Origin: Rhodocollybia butyracea
Taxonomy: Eukaryota; Basidiomycota; Agaricomycetes; Agaricales; Omphalotaceae
NCBI GenBank assembly: GCA_015501585.1
Contig: JADNRY010000229.1
Coordinates: forward strand, 1-64,000
Direction: 5' to 3'
Length of the DNA stretch: 64,000 nt
Part shown: piece after piece, positions 31,996 to 42,660 of the stretch
How the letters are laid out: the number at the start of each line of letters is the position of its first letter
Position numbering within the stretch: position 1 is the first letter of the stretch
The notes under the pieces: model-generated
The model's database searches: none
What the model was told of the DNA's origin: nothing
The model's input: only the letters and a program-made list of their open reading frames with translations
Made by a program: the position numbers and the translations under genes

Positions 31996-33335
31996 ATGCC
32001 ACCACCAGCAGACCATCGCTCCCTCGAAATACTCAAAAAGCTTATAGTGGCATACAGATTTCTCTTAAACGTCATCACTGTTGTTGCAACTATCTATGCA
32101 TCTCCAAACTATTTCAAGCAGGATTATCACAACTCCTCACTAACTGGGTATGGCTGGGTGCGGGAGCTCATACATGGCCATCCAGATCGTATCCACAGTG
32201 AGCTTGGAATGAATCTCCATGTGTTTGTTGCTCTTGTGGAGCAGTTGAGAGCACTAGGGATGGAGGATAATCGGACAATTACCTTGGAGGAACAAGTTGC
32301 CATATTCCTCTATATGTGTGTCACTGGACTATCTGTTTGTCACATTGGAGAACGATTTCAACATGCCAACGCAACCATCTCAGGGTAAGTACCTATTCTA
32401 TCTTCCACCTAAGAGCATATAATCACACCTATTTAAAAGGTACTTTCTGGAGGTACTCAATATGCTTTCATCACCTGGATTCTATGACCAATATGTCAAA
32501 CTACCCACTGTTGACGAGCCTATATCCGAGTTCATTTTGAATAATAGGAAATTCTACCCATTCTTTGCTGGTGCACTTGGGGCTGTAGATGGGACACACA
32601 TTGCTTGTATGCCAAGCGGAGAACAACGTGATCTTGCGCGTAATCGTAAAGGGTTCATGTCACAGAACTGCCTAGCTATATGCTCGTTCACGCTACGTTT
32701 CCTTTATTTTGTGGCTGGGTGGGATGGTTCAACTGCTGATGCATCCATGTATGTGGATTCCCGCATCACTGATTTGCCAGTTCCGGAGGGAAGGTACTAT
32801 CTAGCAGATGCAGGTTTCGGCACTTGCTCTACACTTTTACTTCCATATTCGGGCATTTGCTACCATTTGAAGGAGTGGGAGAAAGCTAATTCATGGTAAG
32901 CCAGCCTCGGGTATATATATGTATATGCTCTCTAACTATAATGCTTCAGACCTGTCAATAAAGAAGAGTTTTTCAATCTACGCCATGAAGTTGCACATTG
33001 AGCGTATCTTTGGTGTTGTCAAAAAGAGATGGGTTATATTGACCCGTCCTGCTCAATATGATATGGATGTCCAAGTTCGGATTCCCCCAGCACTTGCCGC
33101 ACTTCACAACTTCATCCTTCAGTTTGATCCTGCAGATATCAAAAATCTCCTTGAAAACCAAGAGTTTGATGAAACTGAAGGACAGGAACTTCCTGATATC
33201 TCTCAGTTCGGGGGGCTCGCAGAAGGTCCACCAACATCAGATGAAAAGGCAATGGCAGAGAAGAAAAGGGATGAGATTGCACAGTCAATGTGGGAGCAAT
33301 ATCAGGAGTGGTTGAGCACTCAAGGTTTATTGTAA
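31996..33335 (+). pseudogene. Harbinger DDE transposase (DDE_Tnp_4-like), one or two frame lesions
   Basis: Exon 1 is 31996-32384, exon 2 32440-32895, and exon 3 runs from 32950 to the stop at 33335. The introns are GTAAGT...AAAAG and GTAAGC...TTCAG. The helix-turn-helix-like N-terminal part ends VCHIGERFQHANATISG. The nuclease residues are visible: first Asp in GALGAVDGTHIACMP, second in YYLADAGFG, and Glu in HIERIFGVVKKRW, each in its usual context (also GWDGSTADASMY). Exon 3 opens as PVNKEEFFNLRHE but the IERIFGVV block is in another frame, so there is an indel near 32985. The exon 2/3 junction also gives TGA as I read it. Otherwise about 410 residues remain, the full family length. The enzyme would cut and paste the element together with the Myb partner. 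Confidence 0.85.
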
Positions 33336-33357
33336 TAGAAGTAGTACTGTTACTTAT

Positions 33358-34577
33358 CTAGTATCTACGCCGCTTCTGTACAGTACTTGCAATGAATCGT
33401 CTACGTAGTGCTGCATTACTGAAACTATTGTATGTGTCCACAATGACCTTGTTCTCGCACATCGCATCAATGAATTCCAACGCATCATCAGGATCAAGAT
33501 CATTCTCTTGCTCAACTAGTGATATAGCCTTTGCACGACGGGCAGGTGTCAACAGCAGAGACGGATCTGTTGGAACTGGAGGTGGCGCAAGAAAGTTACG
33601 GAAGGCTAGATTCATTCCGGAGACTTCATTGAGAAGACCGTCAAGAGCGTTTGCTTTTGTTTTCTTTGAAGTAGCTGGTGCAAGCAATCTCTCGGCAGGG
33701 CGTTTCGATGATGAGATCGCTGGAGTCATGGGAATGGGTGTCAAAGTTGGAGTTCCATAAACAGGTGTTTCACTCGGAGTGTTAGGTTGGGATGGAACAC
33801 TGGGGATAGTCTGAAAGCCTGTAAGCAACATACTAATAAAAGTCAACTACTTCGTACCTGAGATCCATTGTCCTCATCAAACTGAACTTGAGATTGGCTG
33901 AACTCAAAGCTGTTCTTTTCAATGTCCCACTCCAGGCTTCCTTCTCGACCAGAAACTTGTGTCTCGGCTCCCTCCCCTGGTTCTGGAATGCTACTCGTCG
34001 GCTGGATGGCCTTTGAGGGCCAAAAGACAAGTGAACCCTTAGCTCTATAGGGCATAATTTCCTCCATGATGTCCAAGTGCGGCCAGCCAGTGTTACGAAA
34101 GGGTTTTGCAAGAGGATGCTTCTTCAAAAAGTTGGCCCATGAATCAGAATTCAACGCGGTGATACTGGCTCCAGTCTCGTTACTCCAAGTCCACCCTGTA
34201 TGTGCTTTTATGTCTCCAATCACCTCGTAAGTCTTCTTAACCTTCAACACGATAAGTAAAGATCATTCAAATACAATGATATTGCCACATACTTTCTGCC
34301 ATTTAGATCTGCATGCCTCCCAGTCCTTCTCTCCTCCAGAAGCTCTACCAGACTGCTCCATATGCTCAGCAGCTGCACTGAATGTCTTTTTTTTAAAGTT
34401 GGATCCATCACCCATCTCAGAACGATGCTTGAAGAGGAACTGCAGATATGTGTCAAGTTCTTCTTCAGTCCATACTGCCCACTCCTCTTTAGGCTTTGTA
34501 GCTGCACGATGACGCGTTTTTGGGCTGTTCGATGCGGTCTGTTGGCTGGCACTTTCCCCTTCTGTGGTATCGGCCAT
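33358..34577 (-). CDS. Myb/SANT-like DNA-binding protein of the Harbinger element
   Basis: Three exons on the minus strand: 34577-34293, 34241-33858 and 33810-33358. Introns in phase 0 give an uninterrupted 373-residue protein. Residues of about 30-110 form a Myb/SANT-like domain (WAVWTEEELDTYLQFLFKHR, then WEACRSKWQKVKKTYEVI), including the tryptophans expected for a three-helix fold. Next comes a WPHLDIMEEIMPYRAKG segment, typical of fungal Harbinger second proteins. The rest is Pro/Ser/Thr-rich, with a basic stretch (SKKTKANALDG) and a helical end (RRRFIASTVQKRRRY). In related systems this protein binds subterminal DNA and carries the transposase to the nucleus. The gene converges on the transposase with only 22 bp between stops. 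Confidence 0.88.
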
Positions 34578-34835
34578 GGGAGAAGAAAAAGAGAACGTGC
34601 GCAGGTCTCTGCGCGTTTGGTCACGATTATTTTATATTTAGTTACATCGACCAGAGTCACATCAAGGTCACATCAGACAGTGTTTAGACTTTACTGGATA
34701 TAGTAAATTGAAACTTGAGGTTCACGTTCAAGTTCAGGGTGATCTCGCTACTGAACAGAGCCTGAGGCTACAAATTGGCAACAGATAGGCTACACCAAGG
34801 CTACCAACAGACTATAGATAGTCTGAAGTAGGGGA

Positions 34836-35030
34836 TTATGAATCATTGGGTGACCCAGATGGAGACTTTGCCATAAGGTTCAAGATAGAATCTGCTTTCT
34901 TGGCAAGGGAGCTGTACATGTTGCGTTCCCTCTTCACTTTCCTCTTTGGGGATGATTTTTCCAGGGTATTAGAAACCTTGATCAAATCCCCAATGTTCAA
35001 GCTCCCACTAACCACCAAAGTAAAGTAGAA
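34836..35030 (-). pseudogene. gypsy Gag C-terminal fragment
   Basis: VVSGSLNIGDLIKVSNTLEK and KADSILNLMAKSPSGSPNDS match the fragments at 21272-21697 and 49581-49952. It is short and truncated on both sides. Confidence 0.6.
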
Positions 35031-35327
35031 GCATCAGATAAGAGGACATCTATTGCTCTCCATAACCAGGGCAGCGAAAAATTTTGGCTGCCATGAAAGC
35101 TGTCTAGGGCACACTTACAGGCTCACCAGGTTTCTGGAAGGACTGGGAACTAGTCCAGAACACACTTACAAGGGCGGCCAAACATTTCAGAGCTGGACTT
35201 GGGCACACTTGGATGACCCAGCTGAAAAAATATTAGGTCTGTAGCAAAGTCATGCAGCTTGGGTGGGTCAAGAAATTCTAATGGGAAAAGAACAATGCAA
35301 GCTTTGGAAAATGTACAAAATGCATAG

Positions 35328-35695
35328 CACAGCCACTGGGAATGCATCTTCTGAAATGCGCATCAAGATGTGCCAGCCTGAAAAGACAAAAGGATAAGTG
35401 CAGTGTGGCTGTGCTATTTGTTCCGCAAAGCTGGGATTGTGGTCACCACAACTAATAGCACAGAATGCACTTGCACTCTAACTGATTGGTGTGGTTGTGC
35501 TCAGTAGATCAGATCTTAAAGGTTGAGTTTACATAATATATTATAATGTCACACTATTAATATTGTCACACATAGGACCTTTTGCGCATCCCCATGGCGC
35601 AGTCTGGCCGGTGGCAATTGGGTTGTCAAATAACAAAGGGGTTGCTGCACTGGCAATTGGGTTTGCCAAATAGAATCATCCCAATAGTAGCCATA
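35328..35695. mobile_element. non-autonomous element, family A, copy 2 (inverted)
   Basis: Reverse complement relative of 8156-8575. It ends GGCAATTGGGTTTGCCAAATAG and then AATCATCC, the counterpart of that element's start. No ORF. Confidence 0.55.
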
Positions 35696-35734
35696 TGGCA
35701 CCGTAACCATATACGGTATGGTGCAGAGCCCTAA

Positions 35735-36110
35735 TTTGTACCCCTGGTGTTGCCCACGTTTAATCTATCTGTAGCCTATCTATAGTCTAGTTGTTGCCTT
35801 GGTATTGCCTGGATGTAATCAATCTGTAGTCTATCTGTAACCTATTTGTAGCCTCAGAGGAGCCTAGCTGTAGACCATCCATAGCATATTTGTACCCCTT
35901 GTGTTGCCTGCTTGTAATCTATCTGTAGCCTATCTACACTCTATTTATAGCCTTGGTGTCACTTATCTGTTGCATATTTGTAGCCTTGGAATAGCCTATC
36001 TGTAGCCCATCCATAGCTTATTTGTGTAGCCCTGGTGTTGCCTACTTGTAACCTATCTGTAGCCTATCTACAGTCTATTTGTAGCCTTGGTGTAACCTAT
36101 CTGTTGCCTA
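35735..36110 (-). repeat. 11-bp tandem repeat block
   Basis: TAGCC polarity, with the CCTTGGTGTCAC and CCTGGTGTTGCC spacer variants seen at 14.1, 22.8 and 38.7 kb. Confidence 0.75.
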
Positions 36111-36509
36111 TAAGTTGTACCCTTCATCAGGAAAAGTACCCTTTGGCTTAACGCTGCTAAAGGCAACTAAAGGCAACTTTTGCCATAGAAGCCAACTTAT
36201 GTGCCTCTCGGCCCATGAATGACTTGACTGGCTCAGTCCAAGGTTCATGCTGTCACTCTGTCCGAAGTTGCCGAGATTCACTTGAAGCAACTTGGCATCA
36301 ATTGAGGTTGACTCAAGTCGCCGCAAGCCATCGTCAGGGCAACTTAATCAACTCCAATACAACTCAAACCAGACTGGCGCAATTAGGCAATGCCCAATGT
36401 GACTCCCAATGCAATGATACTCATGCCATTGAAGCGAAATTAGAATAGAACAATATCTATGTACATGAATAGTAGAAGCAAAAGAGTAGAGATACATAAG
36501 AACCAGTAG
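36111..36509. other. unassigned; repeated CAACTT/AAGTTG motifs
   Basis: Rich in AAGGCAACT, AAGTTGCC and CAACTTGGC words, suggesting a decayed palindromic element. I cannot define ends. Confidence 0.3.
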
Positions 36510-37386
36510 CATCAGGAAAAGCTGTTTTTGCCTAGGTGACCCCAGAGTGGCCTAAAGCAAACTAGGTGACCTATGAATCCTATGGCATCCTAGGAATTTG
36601 GGCTCATCCCTTGCCAGTCAAGGCTCTTGAGGATTCCCTAGGGTATCCTAATCTCGTTCCCAGATGTATAGGGCGCGGACCGCTTTACCGATAATCATAG
36701 ATGTAAACAAAAAACAAACATGAAACAAACATCAGCCCTTTGCCCTAGAACATCTGGCGCAATTTGACCGTGAGGGGTGGGGTCAGTGACGTGACTACGC
36801 ATGTAACGGTGTGATTTCTCGGTGACCGATGCTTTCTGCAGCTCTCAATCGGTGTTAACACATAAATCAGTAGTATGAACAATAAAAAAACCTATAGAAC
36901 ATATACCCCATCTTCTTCAGGCGTGTTAAGAGGTAATATGTAGATGATCTGCTTGTCCTTTGCCTCAACAAGAAGAGGTATGATAAAACAGCTTTAGCTT
37001 GAGCAAAATTAGGTTTTTCCACAACCGCCCATAGTGTTTCTTGTCAGAAGGACTTATAAGCGGCAAATGGGACACAAATGGTAACGGAGACACTGAAAAT
37101 GACCCAAAACTGTAGTTTAGGCACTGGCGCTAATGGGCGTTAAATGTCACGGTGGCTGTGAGCCCACCCCTCACGGTCAAATTGTGCCAGATGTTCTAGG
37201 GAACGTTCGGTTGTTTGTTTCTTGTTTGGTTTTTTGTTTACGCCTATGATTACCGGGCCATTCCCTATACATCTGGGAACGAGATTAAGGGTATCCTAGG
37301 CAAACCCAGGGCAAGCCTAGGTTTGCCCAGGTGCTCCCCAGCTTTAGGCCACTCTGGGGTCACCTAGGCAAAAACAGCTTTTCCTG
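36510..37386. mobile_element. CATCAGGAAAAGC-family MITE interrupted by another element
   Basis: The left part is 36510-36648 and the right part 37297-37386. Together they form the expected palindromic MITE, as at 59761-60134. The interruption is 36649-37287 plus a 9-bp duplication. Confidence 0.8.
36649..37287. mobile_element. 639-bp MITE with 9-bp target duplication (Mutator-like)
   Basis: The ends TAATCTCGTTCCCAGATGTA and its complement flank an imperfect inverted repeat of roughly 100 bp or more. AGGGTATCC is present at 36640-36648 and 37288-37296. The 9-bp duplication fits the Mutator superfamily. No ORF. A central CACCCCTC/GAGGGGTG pair continues the stem. Confidence 0.82.
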
Positions 37387-37389
37387 TGT

Positions 37390-37960
37390 AGAGCGAAACA
37401 GTATGCTATGAAACACCACAGACAAGCCCAGCAATTAAGTAGGGATACAGTGTGTGTGAAGCAAAGAAAGTGAATTAGTAGTAAGAGAGAATGGCCACAG
37501 GGACAGACTCAACTGAAGGGATGATGGAAGAGCAAGAGAAAGAGTGTGGCCTGCCGCGGGAGTTGACACGTATAAGTTGTATGGGCATGTGATGTGAGAG
37601 TCACGTGAACAACAGTGAGCTTGAGTGCATACTGACCTCAATTTTTCAGCTTGATATCAGCAGTGATGAACTTAAGACTATTTGAGGGAAGGGCAAAAGT
37701 CTAAATCAATAGAAAGCATTGAGGAAGAAAGATGAGCCTTAGACACCGAAAAGATTCTTCTCACAGTCAACTTTGATTGCTGTTTGACAAGTTTGTCAAA
37801 CAGCGAGGAAAGTATTTCCTTTTTGAGTGTGAGACAAATCTTTTTGGCGCCTATTTAACTTGGTGATATCTTCTTTGATTCTGGTTGGATTTTTGGTGGT
37901 TAAGGAGTTGAATAAAATGTATGGAGATCCTCAAAAGGTGCAGGCTTGGAGCTGTAGCAT
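37390..37960. other. unassigned intergenic DNA
   Basis: No frame, terminal repeat or tandem structure that I can support. Confidence 0.3.
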
Positions 37961-37964
37961 TTCC

Positions 37965-38345
37965 AAATGTTTACTTCTTCATCCCCCTGGTCCTTGCTCC
38001 AATTAGGTGAGTTTTTGTATTTTTGCCATATCTTCTTCAATTCATGTTTGATGTCTTGGCAGAAGGGTGTTCCTAGATCCCCTAGGTGCCCTCTTTATAT
38101 CACGGTAATCATGTTTGGACAATTATCTATTCCATACAATGCCTCCAGGTCCCTGCCCTTGGGTGATTGGGTATTTTTGCCACATCTTCTTCAATTCTTG
38201 TTTGATTTCTTTGTGGAAGAGTGTTCCTAAATCCCCTAGGTATGCTCTGCATGCTGCGGTAATCACGTTTGGAAAACTCTGTGCAAACAACTCTGTGCAA
38301 CTTCTCTAGTACAATGCCCCCAGGTTCTTGCCCCAGTTAGGTGAA
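37965..38345. repeat. tandem units of about 180 bp
   Basis: CTTCTTCAATTC.TGTTTGAT and GTGTTCCTA.ATCCCCTAGGT recur at about 38028-38100 and 38187-38250, with a partial third near 38310-38345. The minus strand of each unit is open (GDLGTLFHKEIKQELKKMWQ), so it may be a duplicated coding scrap of unknown origin. Confidence 0.45.
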
Positions 38346-38449
38346 TTTTTGCCTAGCTACTAGAGTCTATAGAAAGAGTAAATATACTTACTTATTGACT
38401 TTATTCCATCAATATATCCACTAGAGCTTCTAAGTACCTCAATTTGGGC

Positions 38450-38660
38450 CCTGATACTCAAAGCAACCTAAGTAAACCTGAGGTTGATATATATACTCTG
38501 GTCAACTTTTGTTAACTCAAGTCAACCTGAAGTTAGGGCTTGAGTGGGCCTTATACTCAAGTCAACTTAAGTTAACCTGAGGTTGGCCTATATACTGAAG
38601 TCAACTCTAGTTAACCTGAGGTTGGCATATCTACCCAGGTTAACTCAAGTCAACCTGAAG
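38450..38660. repeat. GTTAAC/AACCTGAGGTT repeat
   Basis: A diverged tandem repeat of about 60 bp built of AAGTCAACCTGAGGTTGGC and TATATACTCAAG words. The mirror copy is 57250-57480. Its short internal palindromes make it self-complementary. Confidence 0.7.
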
Positions 38661-38664
38661 TTGG

Positions 38665-40239
38665 CATATGTATTTGTAGCCTTGGAGTAGCTTACCTGTA
38701 GCCCATCCATAGCCTATTTGTACCCCTGGTGTTGCCTACTTGTAACCTATCTGTAGCCTATCTACACTCTATTTATAGCCTTGGTGTCACCTATCTGTTG
38801 CATATTTGTAGCCTTGGAATAGCCTATCTGTACCCTTGATGTAACCTATTTGTAGCCTCAGAGTAGCCTATCTGTATCCCTTCCATAGCCTATCTGTACC
38901 CCTGGTGTTGCCTACTTGAACTCTATTTGTAGCCTATCTGTAGCTTATCTGTACCCTTGATATAGCCTATCCATACCCTACTCATATCTGTAGCTATCTG
39001 TAGATTATCATTGCATATCCATGGTCTATTTATAGCCTCCATGTAGCCTATCTATAGCCTATTTGTAGCCTTGACATAGCCTATTTGTGACATCCATATA
39101 GCCTATCCATAGCCTATCTATAGTCTGTCTGTGTTCTCTCTTTTTAGCCTTGGTGTTGGCTACCTGTAGCCTATCCTCAGCCAATCTGTAGCCTTGGTAT
39201 AGAGACAAGAGGAAAGCAAGACTGGTCATATTGGGTTGTTATGGCTGTGTCCCTGCCAAGGGTTGGGTGACCCGCCAACTGGGATCTTATATCTCTAGAT
39301 GTGAGTTGAGTGACCTGTCAAAGGGGGAGTGAAGGTATGCTCAGCCTGAGAGGGAGAAATAGAGAAACAGAGAGAGAGACCTAAAAGTACTATAGAAGGT
39401 CAAGTTATAATTGTGTTATCATGTGATTGTAATGTAAAGATATATAAGTGCCAAGGGCAGTATTACTGATAGATAGGGGAAACACCAAGGCTACAGCTCA
39501 GCTGAGGATAGGCTACAGGTAGCCAACACCAAGGCTACAAAGAGACCACAGACAGACTACATGGGGGTTGCAAATAGGCTACAACAAAGCTATGCATAGG
39601 CTATAGATAGGCTTGACATAGACCATGGATAGTAAATGGCAAAGCTATAGATAGGCTATAAATAGACCATGGATATGCAATGATAATCTACAGATAGCTA
39701 CAGATAGGCAACAACAAGGCTACAAATAGGCTGTAGATAGGGCACATATAGGCAACACCAATGCTATGAAGAAGCTAGAAAGAGACTACATGGAGGTTGA
39801 AAATAGGCTATGCCAAGGCTATAAATAGGTTGGAACAAAGTTACATAGGCCAGAGATAGGCTAATGATGAAAGCTTCACCTAGACCATAGGTATGAAATG
39901 GCAAAGCTACAGAAAGGTATCAGAAATACTACATTGACGCAGGATGACCCATGCATGTATGAATAGGAGGATGATGATGCAATAACCAACTGCTGATGCT
40001 GCCGACAATGAGGCTGTGGTCTTGATGCCAAGGTTACAAATAGTCTACAGATAGGTAACACCAAGGCTAGCCTACAGATACACTACATGGAGGTTGCAAA
40101 TAGGTTAGGCCAAGGCTACAAATAGGCTACAACAAAGCCACAAACAGGGTATAGATACACTACACAGTGGAGGCTTCACATAGACCATCAATATGAAGTG
40201 GCAAAGATACAGATAGGCCATATATAGGTTTCAAATACT
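38665..40239. repeat. 11-bp tandem repeat module with polarity switch
   Basis: TAGCC polarity to about 39200, insert 39202-39484, then GGCTAC polarity. The organisation is as at 18717-21070, though shorter, with AACACCAAGGCTACA flanks. Confidence 0.85.
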
Positions 40240-40879
40240 TGTAAGGATCTAGGCGGATCCTTATTGCGACGGGATAAGATAGTACTATTTTGAATAGAAG
40301 CGGCGGAATGTTCCCAACAAGATTATTCAAGGATAGTGTACTCAATCTGGGAATAGCAATGATGTGGAACGTATGAGCGGAACCGGGAGAGTGATAGAGT
40401 GAACTTTGACAGAGCACAATGAATCAGAATTGAAAGGAGTATATTGCAGAGTGAAGAAAACGATGTAGTGAAGAAACTGAGTAAAAGAAACTGATAAGTC
40501 AAGAAATGAGTTGGTAACTGGGGGGTTGTTTCAATATAGCAAATCTATTGTACAGATGATATTGACTGGGTATTTAAGGGTAAGGGATTTGTACAAGGTT
40601 GTGAAAAGTACTTGGCGGTTGGTTAAGGTGAAAGGGAAGAACTACAAGGAATGAGCGGGAACGGGAAGAATACAAGGACATGCCTTATCATAGAACAAAG
40701 GCTTTTGGAGGACAGGAATTGGGTGGTTAGTGTTATTAGAATGAGTCAGAATGACCAATCATAGATACCAGTTAGCGCAATTGATAAGGAACCACTGCAA
40801 GCAGGATTGGTGGGATGGTATGCAAGGACGGGATAGGCAAAATGATGCGCAACAAAGTGTGGGAGTATGTGGCATGACA
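40240..40879 (-). repeat. 640-bp LTR of a chromodomain gypsy element, left arm
   Basis: On the minus strand it starts TGTCATGCCACATACTCC and ends CCTAGATCCTTACA. The polypurine tract AAAAGGGGGG lies just outside 40879 (minus strand). Mirror of 54542-55180, with one 1-bp length difference. Confidence 0.85.
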
Positions 40880-41063
40880 TTACCCCCCTTTTTATGCTCT
40901 GAGCCCTCAAGGAGCAATGTCCAGACGGCAATTGTGACTCGGGTGCTGCTGGCATTGTTGGGATATGTAAGGCATCTGCAATTGAGTCATCATGCAGGGT
41001 TGAATTTTTTCCGCTCTTTCTGACACTGTTCCTTCCATCACTAAGGAGGCCTGTTGATCCCAG

Positions 41064-41614
41064 TTGGCCCTTCATGTGGTTCTGGAAGATTTTGATTTGC
41101 AATATCCCCACATTTGTATTTGTTGCCTTCTACAGTGTTCCACCAGCAGTCGGACTGAGCAAACATTGGCCAGGAACGCTGGTTTTGAGACAGTTATATC
41201 TGCCATTGAGCCGATATTCAATCAAGATTGTACAATTCAGTATGGTTGTGATCTCCAGTTCACTTCCAACCTGTTCCCGTTGCAAAACCTTTGCAATGCT
41301 CAGGGTTCCTCTCCCGGGAAGCAATTAGGGGTCTACTAGATGGGTTAGACATTGTTGCTGATTCCCCCAGCTCACCAACCATTCCCAGGACCGTCAGTTC
41401 ATCTGTGAGCTATTTGCTGCTTGCCAATCCTTCCTCCCCTCCTGCAGTGCCCACGGTGCCCGTTACTTTGACGGCGAGAATCTCGGTAGGGGTCCAATCA
41501 TTGCCCAATGTTGTCGTAAATGCGCCTCTACTGCCAGAGAACATGGAGGACCTTGAGTATATGTTGAATGCAGCATCATATCCTGTCCATTTGATGAGGT
41601 ATTCAATCTCCTGA
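41064..41614 (+). pseudogene. antisense ORF of the gypsy element, left-arm copy
   Basis: Two plus-strand frames overlap: 41064-41339 (VLEDFDLQYPHICICCLLQC...) and 41291-41614 (QCSGFLSREAIRGLLDGLDI...PENMEDLEYM). Together they are the start of the ORF seen whole at 53555-54357. They run against the direction of the gypsy Pol. The copy stops early because about 0.73 kb is missing after LEYM. Confidence 0.5.
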
Positions 41615-42360
41615 GGCTGTCACCCGGCTATGGGTCTGGAATCTGCAATGATTTCTACTTTGTGTTCCAAGTCGCCTTGTATGAATATCGGGGGTGGAGG
41701 TGACGGGATTTGTCGGAATAGATCGGAGTGGTGGGGTTTTAATTGGTTGACATGGAAGACATTGTGGATGCGTTGGAGATCACCCAGGAGATCTAGTCAG
41801 TATGCATGAGATCCAATGCTTTCGAGGATGGTGTATGATCATGTCCATTTGTGGTCGAGCCTCTTTGTTGGTCTTCTGGTGCAAATATTTTCCATGTTTA
41901 ACCAAACTTTATTGCCCTTTTTCCAGTCTGGTGCTTCCCTTTGTTTTTGGTCAGCGTAGTGTTTGTAGTCTTTGTTAGCATCGGCAATGTGCTTCTGTAG
42001 GGATTTGTGAAGTTCCGCTAGATCCTGTGCAAATGTGTTAGCTTCTGTCACGGATACCCCTCATGTTCTACATCAATAGTGAGCTTCAGGTGGTATCCTT
42101 TGTTGGTAAAAAATGGTGAGACTCCCATTGCAGTGTGAGGGGAGTTGTTGGATATGAACTCCCCGAGCGGGAGTAGATCCTTTCAGTCATTTTGGTTGTA
42201 AGCGCAATATACCCGCAAGTAGTATTTGAGCGACTGGTTGACATGTTCAGTCTGTCCATCCATTTTGGGATGAAACACTGTTGATAGTCGCAATTCAATG
42301 TGCAGGATTCTCGTGAGTTCTTTCCAGAACTGGGAAGTGAAAAGAGGCTCACGGCGTTTA
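41565..42360 (-). pseudogene. gypsy integrase C-terminal half plus chromodomain
   Basis: The minus strand reads, through frameshifts, FWKELTRILHIELRLSTVFH, then PKMDGQTEHVNQSLKYYLRV. This is the integrase block carrying the catalytic Glu (QTE). QNDWKDLLPLGEF follows, then a linker. Near 41565-41645 comes the chromodomain core IADSRPIAG...QEIEYLIKWTGYDAAFN. The upstream two Asp residues, reverse transcriptase and protease are absent. Stops and indels make it inactive. It belongs with the LTR at 40240-40879. Confidence 0.8.
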
Positions 42361-42660
42361 GGCGCTTAAATTGGCGCCTAAACGCCGTGAGAGTACATAT
42401 TTACTTCATAACATAGTATGAAATTGTTGTAAACAAGTTAAGTACATGGTTTTGTTAGCATTATATACTGTACAATCAATTTATGCAAGTAAGTAATGGT
42501 AAATACTTCTGTAACGCTTGTTTATTAGATGAATCACAAGTACCTGCAAGACTTGCGAGTCAGTGACCCATTTCGCACAAGTCAGGCCTTTTAGGCCGCA
42601 AGTACTTGCGCTCCGGATCCGGACTTGTGGACATCTCTACCTCGCACTAAGACCCCCAAC
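42355..42660. mobile_element. MITE fragment with long hairpin
   Basis: It contains the stem CTCACGGCGTTTAGGCGC paired with GCGCCTAAACGCCGTGAG around TTAAATTG (42349-42393). An AT-rich part follows and the end is GGACTTGTGGACATCTCTAC (42623-42642), the same terminus as 12349-12984. Confidence 0.6.

Larger units (their letters stand above)
31772..34762. mobile_element. PIF/Harbinger DNA transposon, nearly complete
   Basis: 2991 bp. Terminal inverted repeats of about 50 bp begin GGCTCTGTTCAGTAGCGAG (31772) and end with the complement at 34762. TGA is repeated at 31769-31771 and 34763-34765, fitting the 3-bp duplications of this superfamily. It carries two convergent genes: a DDE transposase on plus and a Myb/SANT-like protein on minus, the standard two-protein system. 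It is inserted in the 11-bp repeat. Confidence 0.92.
38409..41645. repeat. left arm of the second large inverted repeat
   Basis: It mirrors 51872-57505. It holds GTTAAC-rich repeats, an 11-bp repeat module, a 640-bp LTR and the 3' end of a gypsy element (minus orientation). The right arm carries two solo LTRs, a 71-bp triplication and about 0.73 kb that are lacking here. Confidence 0.85.
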
